64,000 nt of DNA from Effrenium voratum (GCA_963377175.1 CAUJNA010001857.1:587795-651794); one strand, 5' to 3'; counted from the stretch's first letter, positions 58,088 to 63,213 are shown. Translations and numbers: made by a program. The notes: generated by a model from the letters alone, not told the origin.

Positions 58088-59117
58088 TATATATATAGTT
58101 GCTGTGGAGGACAACAGCACTGCAACCGTGCGTGCCCTCGAAAGATCCGCAAAGGAGGTTGTGCAAGATGTGTGTTGTTCGCGAAGGATTTAGCTAAAGC
58201 GTCGTGAAGGCATGCTTGTACTCTTACATATTTGCAGACCCCACTCTCTTGTAGACGGGGAGATGTGCAGCAACTTACTTGAATCCTTGATTCCCTGCCT
58301 GTGCTGGGAATGCTGCAGGCCGCAACGTTGGCTGGGCTATATCGGAGCAAGTTTCACGAAAGACAAGCGGAAGCCCATTAATCAGAGAGAGAGAGAGACT
58401 TCTTTCGTTTAATTCAACTCTGCCGCGTGGCAAGCATCCCAGTTTGTGGCTCAAAAGGCGCGCAGTATATGCAAGATAAGCGTGTAGAGCCTAGAGCTAT
58501 CATTTGCGGGGCCCGACATGTTGTGCCTTCTTTTGAAGGGTGTAATTTGCGATTCTATCGCCACACCTTTGTTTGTAGTGTGTGCTCTGGAGCCGTGTTG
58601 CTGCTGCAGCGCAGTAACTGGGACTGTCGCGTACGAACCTTCATCTACCAGGTCCATGGAACTATGACATGTTCAGCTATCACCCATGTCTCGCGTCGCT
58701 TGTTTCTAGGATGTGAAGAAAAACAGGGGAAGACCGATCCATGGGTAAACTTGTAGGAGTGCCAAATTGTCCAGAATGCGTTAGTTTCAGGAACGGAATC
58801 CAGGAGGAATCCAGGAGGAATCCAGGAGGATATGTGTTTGTTTGATGTTTTCAATCCCCGTCTTAGCTCCGAGATGTGTTTTCCAGATATGTTTTTGGGT
58901 TTTGATGGTGTTTTTTTTTGGGGGGGGGGTCCAGATTTAGGGGTGAAGCATCCAAACTCCTGGTTTCCTTTCTGGCTGCCAATTCGCTTGTTCGGACAAA
59001 CGAGATGTTCGCACTGAGGAGTATCACCAATTCGACGACGCCTCGGCCGGTGGCAACGCACGGCCGGCTGTGAACTCAGCCTGGCGTTGGGGTCTGGGTC
59101 GTGCCAGGGGTGTTTGA
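24077..59117 (+). CDS. ATG18: PROPPIN / WIPI (ATG18-family) autophagy WD-repeat protein, about 22 exons, start exon unresolved
   Basis: Seven-bladed beta-propeller protein that in this family binds PI3P and PI(3,5)P2 on phagophore and endosome membranes. Reading the + strand, 22 short exons concatenate to about 360 residues, the usual PROPPIN length. Family landmarks come in the right order: [204 protein letters not shown], stop. The blade-5 lipid-binding motif F/LRRG appears as MRRG. Junction phases agree wherever both borders can be read. Donors are mainly GC or GA, acceptors AG|G. The initiator exon, the ends of exons 3 and 10 and the exon 19/20 junction are unresolved. A 9.1-kb retroelement sits in intron 18. 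The symbol denotes the family only; WIPI3/4-type paralogues cannot be excluded. Confidence 0.88.
24547..24600 (+). CDS. PROPPIN exon 2
   Basis: Acceptor CCACAG|GAC. Encodes [18 protein letters not shown], the classic 'C-x-GTE-x-GFR(I/V)Y' segment of blade 1. It ends in phase 0 before a GA donor (GACCGG); GACC is repeated at the next exon start. Confidence 0.88.
25513..25557 (+). CDS. PROPPIN exon 3
   Basis: Acceptor GCCAG|GAC. Reads [15 protein letters not shown], matching the 'DPFxxxFRRDF' segment after the first blade. The 3' border is ambiguous within GGGCAGGGTGTG. Confidence 0.8.
27950..27967 (+). CDS. PROPPIN exon 4 (micro-exon, tentative)
   Basis: An 18-nt segment after TTGCAG reads KRPEML in phase 0. 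It supplies the 'EML' that precedes FRTNIL in the family (usually VEMLFRxNILA). The downstream border would be a non-standard AT, so this is the weakest internal exon. Confidence 0.4.
28231..28296 (+). CDS. PROPPIN exon 5
   Basis: Acceptor CTGAG|TTC and a GT donor (GTCACG). Encodes 22 residues including [17 protein letters not shown], equivalent to the 'RxNILALVGGGxxPxxPxNK' signature, and ends PHKA in phase 0. Confidence 0.92.
29962..30035 (+). CDS. PROPPIN exon 6
   Basis: Acceptor CTTGAG|GTG. Reads [20 protein letters not shown] then VKSV, matching 'VMIWDDxxxxxxxELxFxxxVxxVR'. It ends with AA of a Lys codon before a GC donor (GCCCGA), and the next exon supplies the final G. Confidence 0.95.
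31583..31660 (+). repeat. dispersed repeat with GTTGCGGCCGCC, copy 1
   Basis: GTGAGCCACAATCAAAGCC, about 40 bp of unlike sequence, then AGAGTTGCGGCCGCC. The second copy lies at 43,466-43,540. Confidence 0.5.
31791..31830 (+). CDS. PROPPIN exon 7
   Basis: Acceptor GCGCAG|G. Completes the split Lys codon, then reads [13 protein letters not shown], the blade-3 'LRRDxIVVVLxxK' strand. GC donor (GCGCTC), phase 0. Confidence 0.93.
32191..32479. repeat. 150-bp tandem duplication containing two hairpins
   Basis: A 139-140 bp block starting AGGATTAACGGAAAAGTCAG at 32,191 is repeated almost exactly at 32,341. Each copy has two stems: CTTGGGC...GCCCAAG and CCCGGGAG...CTCCCGGG. The copies differ by a single indel in the CCCGGGAG stem. 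Confidence 0.95.
32713..33120. repeat. GGTCC/GGACC palindrome-rich array
   Basis: About 400 bp built from GGTCCCAGGACC, GGTCCTGGGACC, GGACCGGTCC and GGACCAGTCC in 6-12 bp steps. It is interrupted at 32,990-33,030 by unrelated sequence. Frames on both strands stay open ([20 protein letters not shown] repeats) as a by-product of the repeat. Very strong hairpin potential. Lies in the intron between PROPPIN exons 7 and 8. Confidence 0.95.
35132..35198 (+). CDS. PROPPIN exon 8
   Basis: Acceptor GCCAG|GTG. Encodes [20 protein letters not shown] followed by PK and one base of a Gly codon; equivalent to 'IxVYxFxxLxLLxxIETxxNPKG'. GC donor (GCCTGG). Confidence 0.95.
35969..36027 (+). CDS. PROPPIN exon 9
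   Basis: Acceptor CCCAG|GC completes the Gly codon of NPKG, then [19 protein letters not shown], corresponding to 'LCALSPxxxxxxLACPGxQxG'. GC donor (GCGAGC), phase 0. Confidence 0.92.
36070..36105 (+). repeat. (TGCCCTGT)n short tandem repeat
   Basis: Four consecutive TGCCCTGT/TGCCCTTG units. Confidence 0.85.
36637..36684 (+). CDS. PROPPIN exon 10 (3' border uncertain)
   Basis: Acceptor GCGCAG|GGC continues in phase from exon 9 ([19 protein letters not shown]), fitting the 'QxGxVxV' strand. Several GC/GA donors lie between 36,667 and 36,685; the phase-0 choice is arbitrary. Confidence 0.7.
37079..37123 (+). CDS. PROPPIN exon 11
   Basis: Reads [15 protein letters not shown], matching the 'xxxxIxAHD' motif of blade 4. 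It ends after HD at a GC donor (GCTTCG). A GTAAGT a few bases further on looks canonical but would put exon 12 out of phase. The start may lie further upstream, because the frame stays open. Confidence 0.8.
38771..38807 (+). CDS. PROPPIN exon 12
   Basis: Acceptor GCTGAG|GAT. Reads [12 protein letters not shown] plus one base, matching 'SxIAxxALNxxG' after the AHD motif. GC donor (GCCTTG), phase 1. Confidence 0.88.
38891..38983. mobile_element. MITE-like hairpin, GGGTGT family
   Basis: GGGGTGTCATTTTTTGAGGG then TACCCC pairs with GGGTACCCCAAGAAAACACC then C. The inner part also pairs (GGTGGCTTT with AAAACCACC). It lies in the intron between PROPPIN exons 12 and 13. Confidence 0.5.
39872..39933 (+). 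CDS. PROPPIN exon 13
   Basis: Acceptor GCCAG|GT. Encodes [20 protein letters not shown], one of the most conserved blade-5 strands (LATASxKGTLIRVF). GA donor (GACATC), phase 0. Confidence 0.95.
40642..40668 (+). CDS. PROPPIN exon 14 (micro-exon)
   Basis: 27 nt after TCCCAG reading ETCGDGRPQ, with a GA donor (GAGACA). It bridges exon 13 and exon 15 in phase 0 and gives the expected 'TGxxxQExRRG' spacing before the lipid-binding motif. Confidence 0.7.
40808..40835 (+). repeat. dispersed TTTCCCATGGCCGCTGGAGG family, copy 4
   Basis: TTTTTCCCATGGCCGCTGGA then GGTCTAGGATG, in the intron after PROPPIN exon 14. Confidence 0.5.
41246..41275 (+). CDS. PROPPIN exon 15 carrying the MRRG lipid-binding motif
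   Basis: 30 nt after [15 protein letters not shown], the 'E(F/L)RRGxxRAEI' signature. The two arginines that contact phosphoinositide head groups in PROPPINs are kept; the usual F/L before them is M. GC donor (GCCGGA), phase 0. Confidence 0.93.
41951..41978 (+). CDS. PROPPIN exon 16
   Basis: 28 nt after [15 protein letters not shown] plus one base of a Gly codon, equivalent to 'IYSLAFSxxxx'. GC donor (GCGCGC). Confidence 0.88.
42933..42995 (+). CDS. PROPPIN exon 17
   Basis: Acceptor TGAGAG|GC completes Gly, then [20 protein letters not shown], the blade-6 '[13 protein letters not shown]' hallmark. It ends in phase 1 at a GC donor (GCGCCC). Confidence 0.96.
43466..43540 (+). repeat. dispersed repeat with GTTGCGGCCGCC, copy 2
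   Basis: GTGAGCCACAATCAAAACCC, then ATAGTTGCGGCCGCC, as at 31.6 kb. Confidence 0.5.
44257..44309 (+). CDS. PROPPIN exon 18 (last before the retroelement)
   Basis: Acceptor CGCCAG|GC. Reads [17 protein letters not shown], matching the 'NxKSSLSxLxG' loop of the family. GC donor (GCCCAA), phase 0. The retroelement begins 250 bp downstream. Confidence 0.88.
44560..44681 (+). repeat. split direct repeat A, copy 1
   Basis: 122 bp starting TTTGTTAATGTTGAAACGCA and ending TTTGTGTGAAAAA. Contains the spliced-leader relic and a GGGTTCCTAGAACCC palindrome. Confidence 0.95.
44627..44642 (+). other. DinoSL (spliced leader) relic, copy 1
   Basis: GCCATTTTGGCTCAAG is identical to the last 16 nt of the 22-nt dinoflagellate spliced leader. 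It lies 79 nt before the ORF1 ATG. Known interpretation of such relics: a trans-spliced mRNA was reverse transcribed and reinserted. Confidence 0.85.
44722..46278 (+). CDS. retroelement ORF1, zinc-finger protein
   Basis: 518 residues from the first ATG after repeat A. The N-terminal third is acidic and low-complexity ([20 protein letters not shown]). Then comes a folded-looking part ([20 protein letters not shown]) and a CX2CX10CX2C finger at residues 244-262 ([18 protein letters not shown]). Around 45,866-45,950 the frame looks shifted: the neighbouring frame encodes [13 protein letters not shown], a second finger half, and the main frame resumes at [14 protein letters not shown]. Two compensating indels are likely. 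Role unknown: probably a nucleic-acid-binding partner in the element's particle, or a Gag-like protein. No homologue could be named. Confidence 0.75.
   Translation: MASSATSATSFELIEDQTLTVEEVEMASQEAQEIRTREAAVAAGLVLDEPEAPPSASATDVMKDLSSALERLRVAFATPTSGLGAPGPAEEEDKDMEDADVTERATPPEEAQTPPTKRLRGFVAASQKTTAHVNKPVSLVPVEGRPGYFKLVDLPDLFPVLPASAATLLRDVTVEEAVSLFHKFVGKNLTEDLVIRILEAYVPMKIQIRQEEVWASQFQRNKACIGTQQMHRLDAGHSDYKFMCKACGTGWPEAAKQCWVCPGKEFVPFQAPSATYEADGITYNLLIVEGKPTWIQQREGGSLGAAGPGGTRAQADRNLVDGTVLGRAPPKTDTAEEITMADVVPLNAGRKYINKHFPKETKHVFWASVECGLVLPSISAWEWARRSSRPPGAICADFARASGGRAAGGTRLLQITGWHKDKATCLQLVMDEPPEQLYNQWIRDRMEFYKRVEPTEPPRDERLVLGDASTPRMRFSSSNGLGDVSTALWSVILSNPEKSGLAAIHSVAKEAILKGESR
44970..44986 (+). 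repeat. GGGTGCCNNNGGCCCCG motif, site 1
   Basis: In ORF1, read in frame as LGAPGPA. Confidence 0.8.
45630..45646 (+). repeat. GGGTGCCNNNGGCCCCG motif, site 2
   Basis: In ORF1, read in frame as LGAAGPG. Confidence 0.8.
46279..46841. other. spacer between ORF1 and the recombinase region
   Basis: About 560 bp of T/C/G-rich sequence with short frames only. It holds one copy of the GGGTGCC...GGCCCCG motif at 46,337. It could carry a promoter or 3' end, but nothing specific can be seen. Confidence 0.4.
46337..46353 (+). repeat. GGGTGCCNNNGGCCCCG motif, site 3
   Basis: In the spacer after ORF1. Confidence 0.8.
46842..47171 (+). pseudogene. N-terminal part of recombinase protein, frame-shifted
   Basis: Coding-like frame reading [20 protein letters not shown], then [20 protein letters not shown] and [20 protein letters not shown], up to a stop at 47,169. 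It overlaps the recombinase frame by 62 bp, so a frameshift near 47,110-47,160 probably separates the two parts of one protein. Confidence 0.6.
47110..48738 (+). CDS. tyrosine recombinase (YR) of the retroelement
   Basis: 542 codons. An N-terminal SAM-like DNA-binding half (about 60-220) is followed by the catalytic half with all conserved residues visible: R247 (CSARFNDL), H368 and R371 (WHSFR), W394 (YLGNW) and nucleophile Y403 (DVYVREKR). This is the R...HxxR...(H/W)...Y set of phage-integrase-type recombinases used by DIRS, PAT and Ngaro elements in place of an integrase. The last 60 codons are out of frame: the true C-terminus continues in the next frame from about 48,556. The CDS contains an in-frame LGATGPG from the dispersed GGGTGCC motif (47,742). 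Catalytically plausible if expressed. Confidence 0.88.
   Translation: MASRARTFPRQDQLRWFSRDDPPPLQQPELLKWRHWRPGKIREMEPTTQRALELHMRGKWAERLLAHFAPFAEHIAYMQDILGEDFRKEALDLLGDSRFRTLRQHCLVYESLRKRGFTVIPWQERHVRSLLNQLAEEEVTPCKLRQVWNTLKWFSKTFGLLKIDELHRLKSKKSSLEEALTDTVTRPQRKAVVPSKEVIWALEEGAGYDRLGATGPGTQEAPGRSRHEVLDAFILGFARFQVGCSARFNDLQHVHPKDLIHTSNTVELKAWQTKTVSAARINRNPVPLIAPKYSFTGIPWWTTWVASVRRLVSEEAFQDMDYLLPTVSKDFAGLIPRPSTPERALRWLKDAILRRGVTPGLVKPLTWHSFRVFIPDCAFQMGIPRERRMYLGNWLTESTADVYVREKRNVVVEIWGQVAQKVPNLNLGPGRERREDLNHPDWADPLPPPAVDITDAGPDGRKDQGIPHGTLRERAIDSLMVIGGTGTRGHTSEGQGPVSRHPGPPPSCGGGGQTHRQRRPVQNPPAECRRHGCGVRVATGGF
47742..47758 (+). repeat. GGGTGCCNNNGGCCCCG motif, site 4
   Basis: In the recombinase CDS, read in frame as LGATGPG. 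Confidence 0.8.
48556..48967 (+). pseudogene. C-terminal domain of the recombinase protein, shifted frame
   Basis: Continues the recombinase after a frameshift near 48,550-48,556 (about four extra bases would explain it). Reads [34 protein letters not shown] and [20 protein letters not shown], then an acidic Asp/Ser tail and TAG. The GCGWRP...YGKCxRCF pattern looks like a small Cys-containing fold. The stop codon lies inside a GGGTGCC-type motif. Confidence 0.65.
48966..48982 (+). repeat. GGGTGCCNNNGGCCCCG motif, site 5 (two mismatches)
   Basis: AGGTGCCCCCGGCCCTG overlapping the recombinase stop codon. Confidence 0.6.
49008..49053. repeat. TCCTTCGGAAATGGCG direct repeat (two copies, 30-bp spacing)
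   Basis: Copies at 49,008 and 49,038. The second overlaps the first bases of repeat B1; absent before B2. Confidence 0.85.
49051..49167 (+). repeat. split direct repeat B, copy 1
   Basis: 117 bp from GCGCTATCAGTCTGCACACC to GGCACCAACACA. Contains the near-palindrome TGGGTGGCCCATGGGGCCCA. Directly abuts A2. Confidence 0.95.
49169..49290 (+). repeat. split direct repeat A, copy 2
   Basis: 122 bp, 120 identical to copy 1. Followed by a CCCACC repeat and the Gag ATG at 49,320. Confidence 0.95.
49236..49251 (+). other. DinoSL (spliced leader) relic, copy 2
   Basis: The same 16-nt match as copy 1, 68 nt before the Gag ATG. Confidence 0.85.
49320..50245 (+). CDS. Gag-like protein of the retroelement, 5' part
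   Basis: Opens [20 protein letters not shown]. Alpha-helical, charged, about 308 residues with [12 protein letters not shown] near the end. Beyond 50,245 the same frame turns into an arginine-rich artefact, while the next frame carries a basic linker and zinc knuckle, so a frameshift is inferred there. Likely forms the particle that packages element RNA. Assigned as Gag by position before RT and by the knuckle, not by sequence family. Confidence 0.65.
50246..50536 (+). pseudogene. Gag C-terminal part with zinc knuckle, shifted frame
   Basis: Reads [20 protein letters not shown], a Lys/Gly-rich linker, [20 protein letters not shown], then C...C...H...C ([11 protein letters not shown]) and a stop at 50,534. 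The Cys/His spacing resembles a nucleic-acid-binding knuckle. Confidence 0.7.
50603..50619 (+). repeat. GGGTGCCNNNGGCCCCG motif, site 6
   Basis: Downstream of the Gag knuckle stop. Confidence 0.8.
50761..50777 (+). repeat. GGGTGCCNNNGGCCCCG motif, site 7
   Basis: In the Gag-Pol linker; same ACC spacer as site 4. Confidence 0.8.
51031..51680 (+). pseudogene. degraded N-terminal region of Pol
   Basis: Short coding-like pieces in different frames: [20 protein letters not shown] then YNPAFSEYI and stop (51,191), [20 protein letters not shown] then [20 protein letters not shown], and [20 protein letters not shown]. Several frameshifts separate them. This is the usual place for the domain preceding RT in such elements; no protease signature is seen. 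Confidence 0.5.
51960..52502 (+). pseudogene. reverse transcriptase, fingers to motif C, frame-shifted and deleted
   Basis: Begins [20 protein letters not shown], then [20 protein letters not shown] (a DIRS-like RT fingers segment) and [11 protein letters not shown]. After a frameshift near 52,265-52,300 motif A reads [12 protein letters not shown] (catalytic Asp codon at 52,366). After a second break motif C reads [11 protein letters not shown] (Asp-Asp at 52,493-52,498). Only 42 codons separate the motif A and C aspartates, against roughly 70 or more in working RTs, so motif B is deleted. This copy cannot make active RT. Confidence 0.8.
52283..52298 (+). repeat. GGGTGCCNNGGCCCCG motif, site 8 (2-nt spacer)
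   Basis: At or near a frameshift in RT; the shorter spacer changes the frame. Confidence 0.75.
52490..53100 (+). CDS. RT thumb/connection, leading into RNase H
   Basis: A single open frame after motif [21 protein letters not shown] (RT motif D/E region, GxPLxxxKT-like), then the connection helices and a new start [20 protein letters not shown]. That last segment resembles the first RNase H strand (xxDASxxGxG). The frame ends at 53,128, but the natural sequence leaves it near 53,070. Confidence 0.75.
53070..53483 (+). CDS. RNase H-like C-terminal domain of the retroelement Pol
   Basis: Frame continuing after a shift: [80 protein letters not shown]. These are the LE...D-N-QG...HVPREFNxWAD signatures of the RNase H that DIRS-type elements carry. 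Acidic residues: E in ALEML, D in SDNQG, D in WADELTH. Stop TGA at 53,481. Confidence 0.8.
   Translation, partial: GDPKRRIAALEMLGTLFLCNMILTHQGPLSSRVRLPVGSDNQGNVMAMLNLGSKKPYTAAILMELVFLLHTHGCSLAANHVPREFNQWADELTHPDFSGFDPLHRVPKQELCEEFVFLPRLLNGDAFDLSVGPPMLP
53536..53552 (+). repeat. GGGTGCCNNNGGCCCCG motif, site 9
   Basis: Between the Pol stop and repeat B2. Confidence 0.8.
53565..53681 (+). repeat. split direct repeat B, copy 2 (right end of element)
   Basis: 117 bp, 116 identical to copy 1; taken as the right end because similarity stops at CAACACA. Confidence 0.95.
53804..53897. mobile_element. MITE-like hairpin, GGGTGT family
   Basis: GGGTGTCTTCAAATAGG at left, AATCTTCAAAAAGAGACACA then CCC at right; inverted. 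It sits about 120 bp beyond the right end of the retroelement. Confidence 0.45.
54969..55004 (+). CDS. PROPPIN exon 19 (first after the retroelement)
   Basis: Acceptor CGCCAG|GCT. Reads [12 protein letters not shown], the conserved 'YFSSEWSFAQF' strand, in phase 0 with exon 18. The frame stays open beyond TGG, so the end may lie slightly downstream of the GT used here. Confidence 0.93.
56251..56309 (+). CDS. PROPPIN exon 20
   Basis: After [24 protein letters not shown], matching 'xxxxSICAFGxDxNT' of blade 7. The 5' border does not agree in phase with the simplest end of exon 19, so one border is shifted or a micro-exon is missed. GC donor (GCTCGG), phase 0. Confidence 0.88.
57177..57221 (+). 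CDS. PROPPIN exon 21
   Basis: Acceptor [23 protein letters not shown], the 'VIVxCADGSYYxxxF' strand that closes the propeller. GT donor (GTGTCG). Confidence 0.95.
58026..58100. repeat. (AT)n microsatellite
   Basis: About 70 bp of TATATA interrupted by CATA/GTATAC steps, able to fold back on itself. Confidence 0.95.
58799..58831 (+). repeat. GGAATCCAGGA short tandem repeat
   Basis: Three adjacent copies of GAATCCAGGAG, some 180 bp before the last PROPPIN exon. Confidence 0.85.
59005..59117 (+). CDS. PROPPIN last exon with stop codon
   Basis: After an ACGAG acceptor the frame reads [12 protein letters not shown], then a 24-residue basic tail, and stops at TGA 59,115. The EEYHxF element matches the C-terminal 'xxEYHxFL' of the family. 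The 'DPxxGGE' that normally precedes it was not found and may be a missed micro-exon between 57.2 and 59.0 kb, or lost. Confidence 0.75.
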
Positions 59118-60369
59118 TTCTTAGCAAAAAATGACCGAAAGGAATGGAACATTTTGGCGCCAAAGGAATGGGCGATAAACCTTTTGATGAATGGTGGCTA
59201 TGAGTTTCAAAGCTTGTTCAACTGAATGGCCGTTTTACCACATGCCCATGAGCACATGAGCAAATTTGAGGTGTCCAAGAACCTGCCAGTTAACGATGTT
59301 GACCCCGAGTCGCAAACCATGTGGTCACAGCCAGGGTTATGCACCATTGGTCTTATTGTTCCGCTTGTTTGGTTCTTTTCATTGGTTGTCAAGGGCTTGG
59401 ATCATCGTAAGAGTAGGAACCGCTCATACCATGATGTTGTTTTTCCATTCCACCCTGGGATTACACCCTCTATAAAGTCACCCCCCGAAGGCTTGCAGCT
59501 GAAACCATGTTGGACTAGGTTCCCTATTCCCTAGCCTGTATTCCCAGGACCAGGATGTAGTAGACCACCCCTCAACCTTAAGAAGGGGTTGAGAAGAACA
59601 ACCAACTTCCCTCTACTTGGTGGCTTGGATTGGTACTTTGGAGGTTAGGCGGGTGGTGTCCCATTTGCCCTCAACAAGGTAACGTGAGACAAGGTTCTAG
59701 TGCCTATGAATTGCAATAGAGAACTCAAAAGTGGTTGGTGGACATTTTTCCCCAACTAAATGTGTCCCTCAAAGGGTCCCCAATCCAACTAAAATTCATA
59801 CCCCGTATGCGTGCTTACTCAGGCATGGTCATCAACCCTGGGAATTCACACAAGCCATATGGTTCCTAAGGGATCCATGAACATGAACCACCCCTATAAT
59901 AGGAGGTTTGATTGTTGGTTGGAGGGTAGTGAGGATGGAATAAACCCTATGAAGACTGGAATCAGTCGCCTACCAACTGGTGCAGAAGCTGCATAACTAA
60001 ATAATCGATCTCGCAACCCGAGGCGATCGCCCATGAAGGTGGGCGAGGCGTGGATTCGGATGCTGAAAATCCGAAGTGCGTCAGACCGGTGAACCCTGCG
60101 TGCCCAAATCAGTAGACGAACATATGTTCAGACTCAGTTTCATATTTGCATGAGGCGTCAACCCTGAAGTGTAACGTGACATAATTCTAGATTTTTGAAC
60201 AGCCGAGATATGAAGCAGAGTCAATTTCTATGTGTAGATTTGGGTAGGGATTTCACCCATGTAGGTGCTCTTGAGGATCGAGGATAGGAAAGGTGCCCGT
60301 AAATTTGGGAGCATTCCAACTTATTTCCTGCCTATCGAACTAGCAAGTTCTTCAACGTGATGGAACTGC

Positions 60370-60401
60370 TCCCCCCCACCCCCACCCCCACCCAAAAAAA
60401 A
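60370..60401. repeat. C-rich (CCCA)n with poly-A
   Basis: CCCCCCCACCCCCACCCCCA then a run of A. Confidence 0.9.
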
Positions 60402-60464
60402 CAACACAAAGGCGCACCAATCCCAGGGTCTGTTGAACAACAGTAACAGCCACAGCAACAGCAA

Positions 60465-60495
60465 CAGCAAGAAGAAGAAGAAGAAGAAGAAGAGA
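60465..60495 (+). repeat. (AAG)n microsatellite
   Basis: Eight AAG units preceded by CAACAG/CAGCAA repeats. Confidence 0.95.
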
Positions 60496-61000
60496 TGAGG
60501 GGTCCAAAGCAATGGGCGCCGTCACAGCTGTGCAGGTGAAGATTCCACCGGTGCAAGCGGACCGGGTTTCAGGGTGGCAGGGCTGCGGGCATCTTGCAGT
60601 TGCGGATACCCACATTTGGCTCTTGATGTCTTTTGAACTCTAAAGTTTCTATGACGCCACAAAAGGGATTGAACATGGGAGAGATGGGAAATTGCCAGAC
60701 CGAGGCCGTTGAGTTTTGTTTCCATTCCCCCTTTCAACAAGCAAGAAGTTGTCACATTTTGCAGGGGGTCGGATCCGTGTGAGTTCAGCTTGCGATTCCG
60801 ATTCGCTCCGTGATTCCTCCTTTTTGATTTCCGGGTTTGGAATTATTCTTGGATGTTCGGCCAAGTTAGTGATTAGCGACCTGGCTTGTAACTACCCACT
60901 GACAAGGTTATCTCCACTCAGGGATACTTATAAGTGGGTTATAGCCCGGGTACCAACAACTTGCTAAGTTAGCCGAACACCCAACTAACAGGTCGCGGGT

Positions 61001-61087
61001 TCGCTTCGGTCCTAGTTGCTGGCTCGCTTCGGTCCTAGTTTTCATCTCGCTTCGGTCCTAGTTTCCTTACTCGCTTCGGTCCTAGTT
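61001..61087 (+). repeat. TCGCTTCGGTCCTAGTT array, four copies
   Basis: Copies at 61,001, 61,024, 61,047 and 61,071 with 6-7 bp variable spacers. Confidence 0.95.
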
Positions 61088-61104
61088 TCTTCGCCGTTGA
61101 CTAT

Positions 61105-61551
61105 GGTGTTTGAGAGGCAACATCCTTGTCGACCCCACCCCACCCGGCATGTCTTGTTGTTAGGTGTTTGAGAGGCAGCATCCTTGTCGACCCCACCCCG
61201 CCCGGCATGTCTTGTTGTTAGGTGTTTGAGAGGCAACATCCTTGTCGACCCCACCCCGCCCGGCATGTCTTGTTGTTAGGTGTTTGAGAGGCAACATCCT
61301 TGTCGACCCCACCCCGCCCGGCATGTCTTGTTGTTAGGTGTTTGAGAGGCAACATCCTTGTCGACCCCACCCCGCCCGGCATGTCTTGCTGTTAGGTGTT
61401 TGAGAGGCAACATCCTTGTCGACCCCACCCCACCCGGCATGTCTTGTTGTTAGGTGTTTGCGAGGCAACATCCTTGTCGACCCCACCCCACGCGGCATGT
61501 CTTGTTGTTAGGTGTTTGAGAGGCAACACCCTTTGCGTGTGTCCTGTTGTT
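61105..61551. repeat. 58-bp tandem repeat, seven full units plus partial
   Basis: Unit starts 61,105, 61,163, 61,221, 61,279, 61,337, 61,395, 61,453 and 61,511. Each has GTGTTTGAGAGGCAACATCC, TTGTCGACCCCACCCC and GGCATGTCTTGTTGTTAG. Units differ by single bases. The 58-bp period rules out a constant reading frame. Confidence 0.97.
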
Positions 61552-61581
61552 AGTGCTCAAAAAGCTATCTTCCACTGACTG

Positions 61582-61701
61582 CGCCTGAAGTGATCCAAAA
61601 ATTGCGACAGAAGTGATCCGCAAATGCTCAAACTACGACCAAAGTGAGTGGATTTCAGCTGCGACCAAAGTGATCCAAAAACTGCGACCAAAGTGATCCC
61701 C
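61582..61701 (+). repeat. CTGCGACCAAAGTGATCCAA array
   Basis: Four to five degenerate copies of GCGACCAAAGTGATCC (23-bp period in the last copies). Confidence 0.85.
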
Positions 61702-63213
61702 CCGCCCAACTAACATGTTGAAAAGGGGTTCCCAAGATTCTTGCAAATGGTACCCAGACAAAAGCCAGACAAGATGGGTTTAGAGGTGACGTTCAAACCC
61801 CTTCAAACGAGCACATGGCTATGAATCTTGAGTTGGAGCCACCTCCCAAGTTGCTGGTGCCCATTTGCCCTGTAGCGAGCTTGGCGTACCAGGAACCCGA
61901 CGAAAGCGTGGTGTTGTGGCAAACTGAGTTTGAGGGATGCCCATTGAATCCCCATTCAATTTGTTGCGTTGGTCACAGGGATGGACAATGCTATCGCCGT
62001 GTTTGCCACACGTTTTTTGGCTTGTCTCAAAATAGGGGGCCCAAAAGATTGCTTTCCTTTTGGTATCTTTTTGAAACCAAACAACAGGGATACCTCCCAA
62101 AAAGATATCGCCTATGGTCGGGCTTCTCTTTCAAATCAGCCGACCAAAATGAGCGTTTACGGTTTTTCTTTGTATTTTATTTTTTCAAGCAACACTAACT
62201 ACTTTGAATCAAAGCACTTAGGAAAAACGCGAGTACATTAAAAACAAAAAATGCGATTGACCAGTATCCCTCCAGTCAAAAAAAAACAGTTTCTCATTTG
62301 CGGCCTCAGCCCTGCGTTCTTCGTTTTCTCTGCGGGTTTCCCCGCAAAGTGGTACATGCTGTTTGTTTTCTTGCCAGGGCTTTGGTGGTTGCTATTGTTG
62401 TTCACGGCTTGTAACTCATGGAATGTGTTCTACCAGCTTGGATCCGAATTCCGGATTTGAGCGCTTGTGGCCCCCGATCGATAAATGCTGGGCTTCCAAG
62501 ATTCCACACGTGTCCCCGTCCAGAAAGATAGCAAATACCCTGTTGCTTTGTTCTGTACTCCCAGAAATGCCCGTTTCCAACCCAAAACAAGCGATATATA
62601 CAGCAAGATTGTGGGGGGGGGTGTTTTCCAAACATGCACTATGGATTAGGATTGGCCAAAAGATGAAGCCTGAATGTGCTGGGCTCATTTGAAGTCGCAA
62701 ATGAGGTAGGTCAGTTGCTGATCTCTGCTTTGAACCTATTTTTGCTCCGCTTGAGTAGACATTTGTTGAAGGTTTCTTTGGTTTCCTTTTGAGATTCTGT
62801 TCCGGCGGTGGCCAGGTCGGCGCAAGTGCCAAGTGGTTCTTTCTTGCGCCCGACAAACACAACCCCGTCCGGAATCCTCCAATCATTTTGCAGAGTGTCT
62901 CAGTGACTCACAGCTTCACTTGATGTGCCTATTTGACGAGCTCGGAGCTGGCTGTTTGTTGCGCTTGCGGGCTTCCAGAAATGGGGCCCAAATGACGAAC
63001 AACTCCTTTCAAGGATCAGTGGGCGCCTGAAGGTCAGTTTCCCTTTTGGGTCTGGACCATTGAGGCAAACAAAGCCAATCCGCCCGTTCGGAAGTGAGTC
63101 GTCTTTCCTTAGCACTCACGGTTTCGCACATGCTTTTGTTTGCTTGGCGGTGAGAATCCATCTCTTCTGGTGAAGGAGAGGGTGAACCACGATAGCCTGC
63201 GCCCCAGGCAAAT

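Noticed and set aside
58427..58756. 109-codon frame downstream of exon 21
   Set aside because: No ATG in context, no domain, and the segment [11 protein letters not shown] does not match the PROPPIN C-terminus, which is better explained by the exon at 59,005.
61105..61551. CRISPR-like array
   Set aside because: Units are contiguous with no spacers, and the surrounding DNA is eukaryotic.
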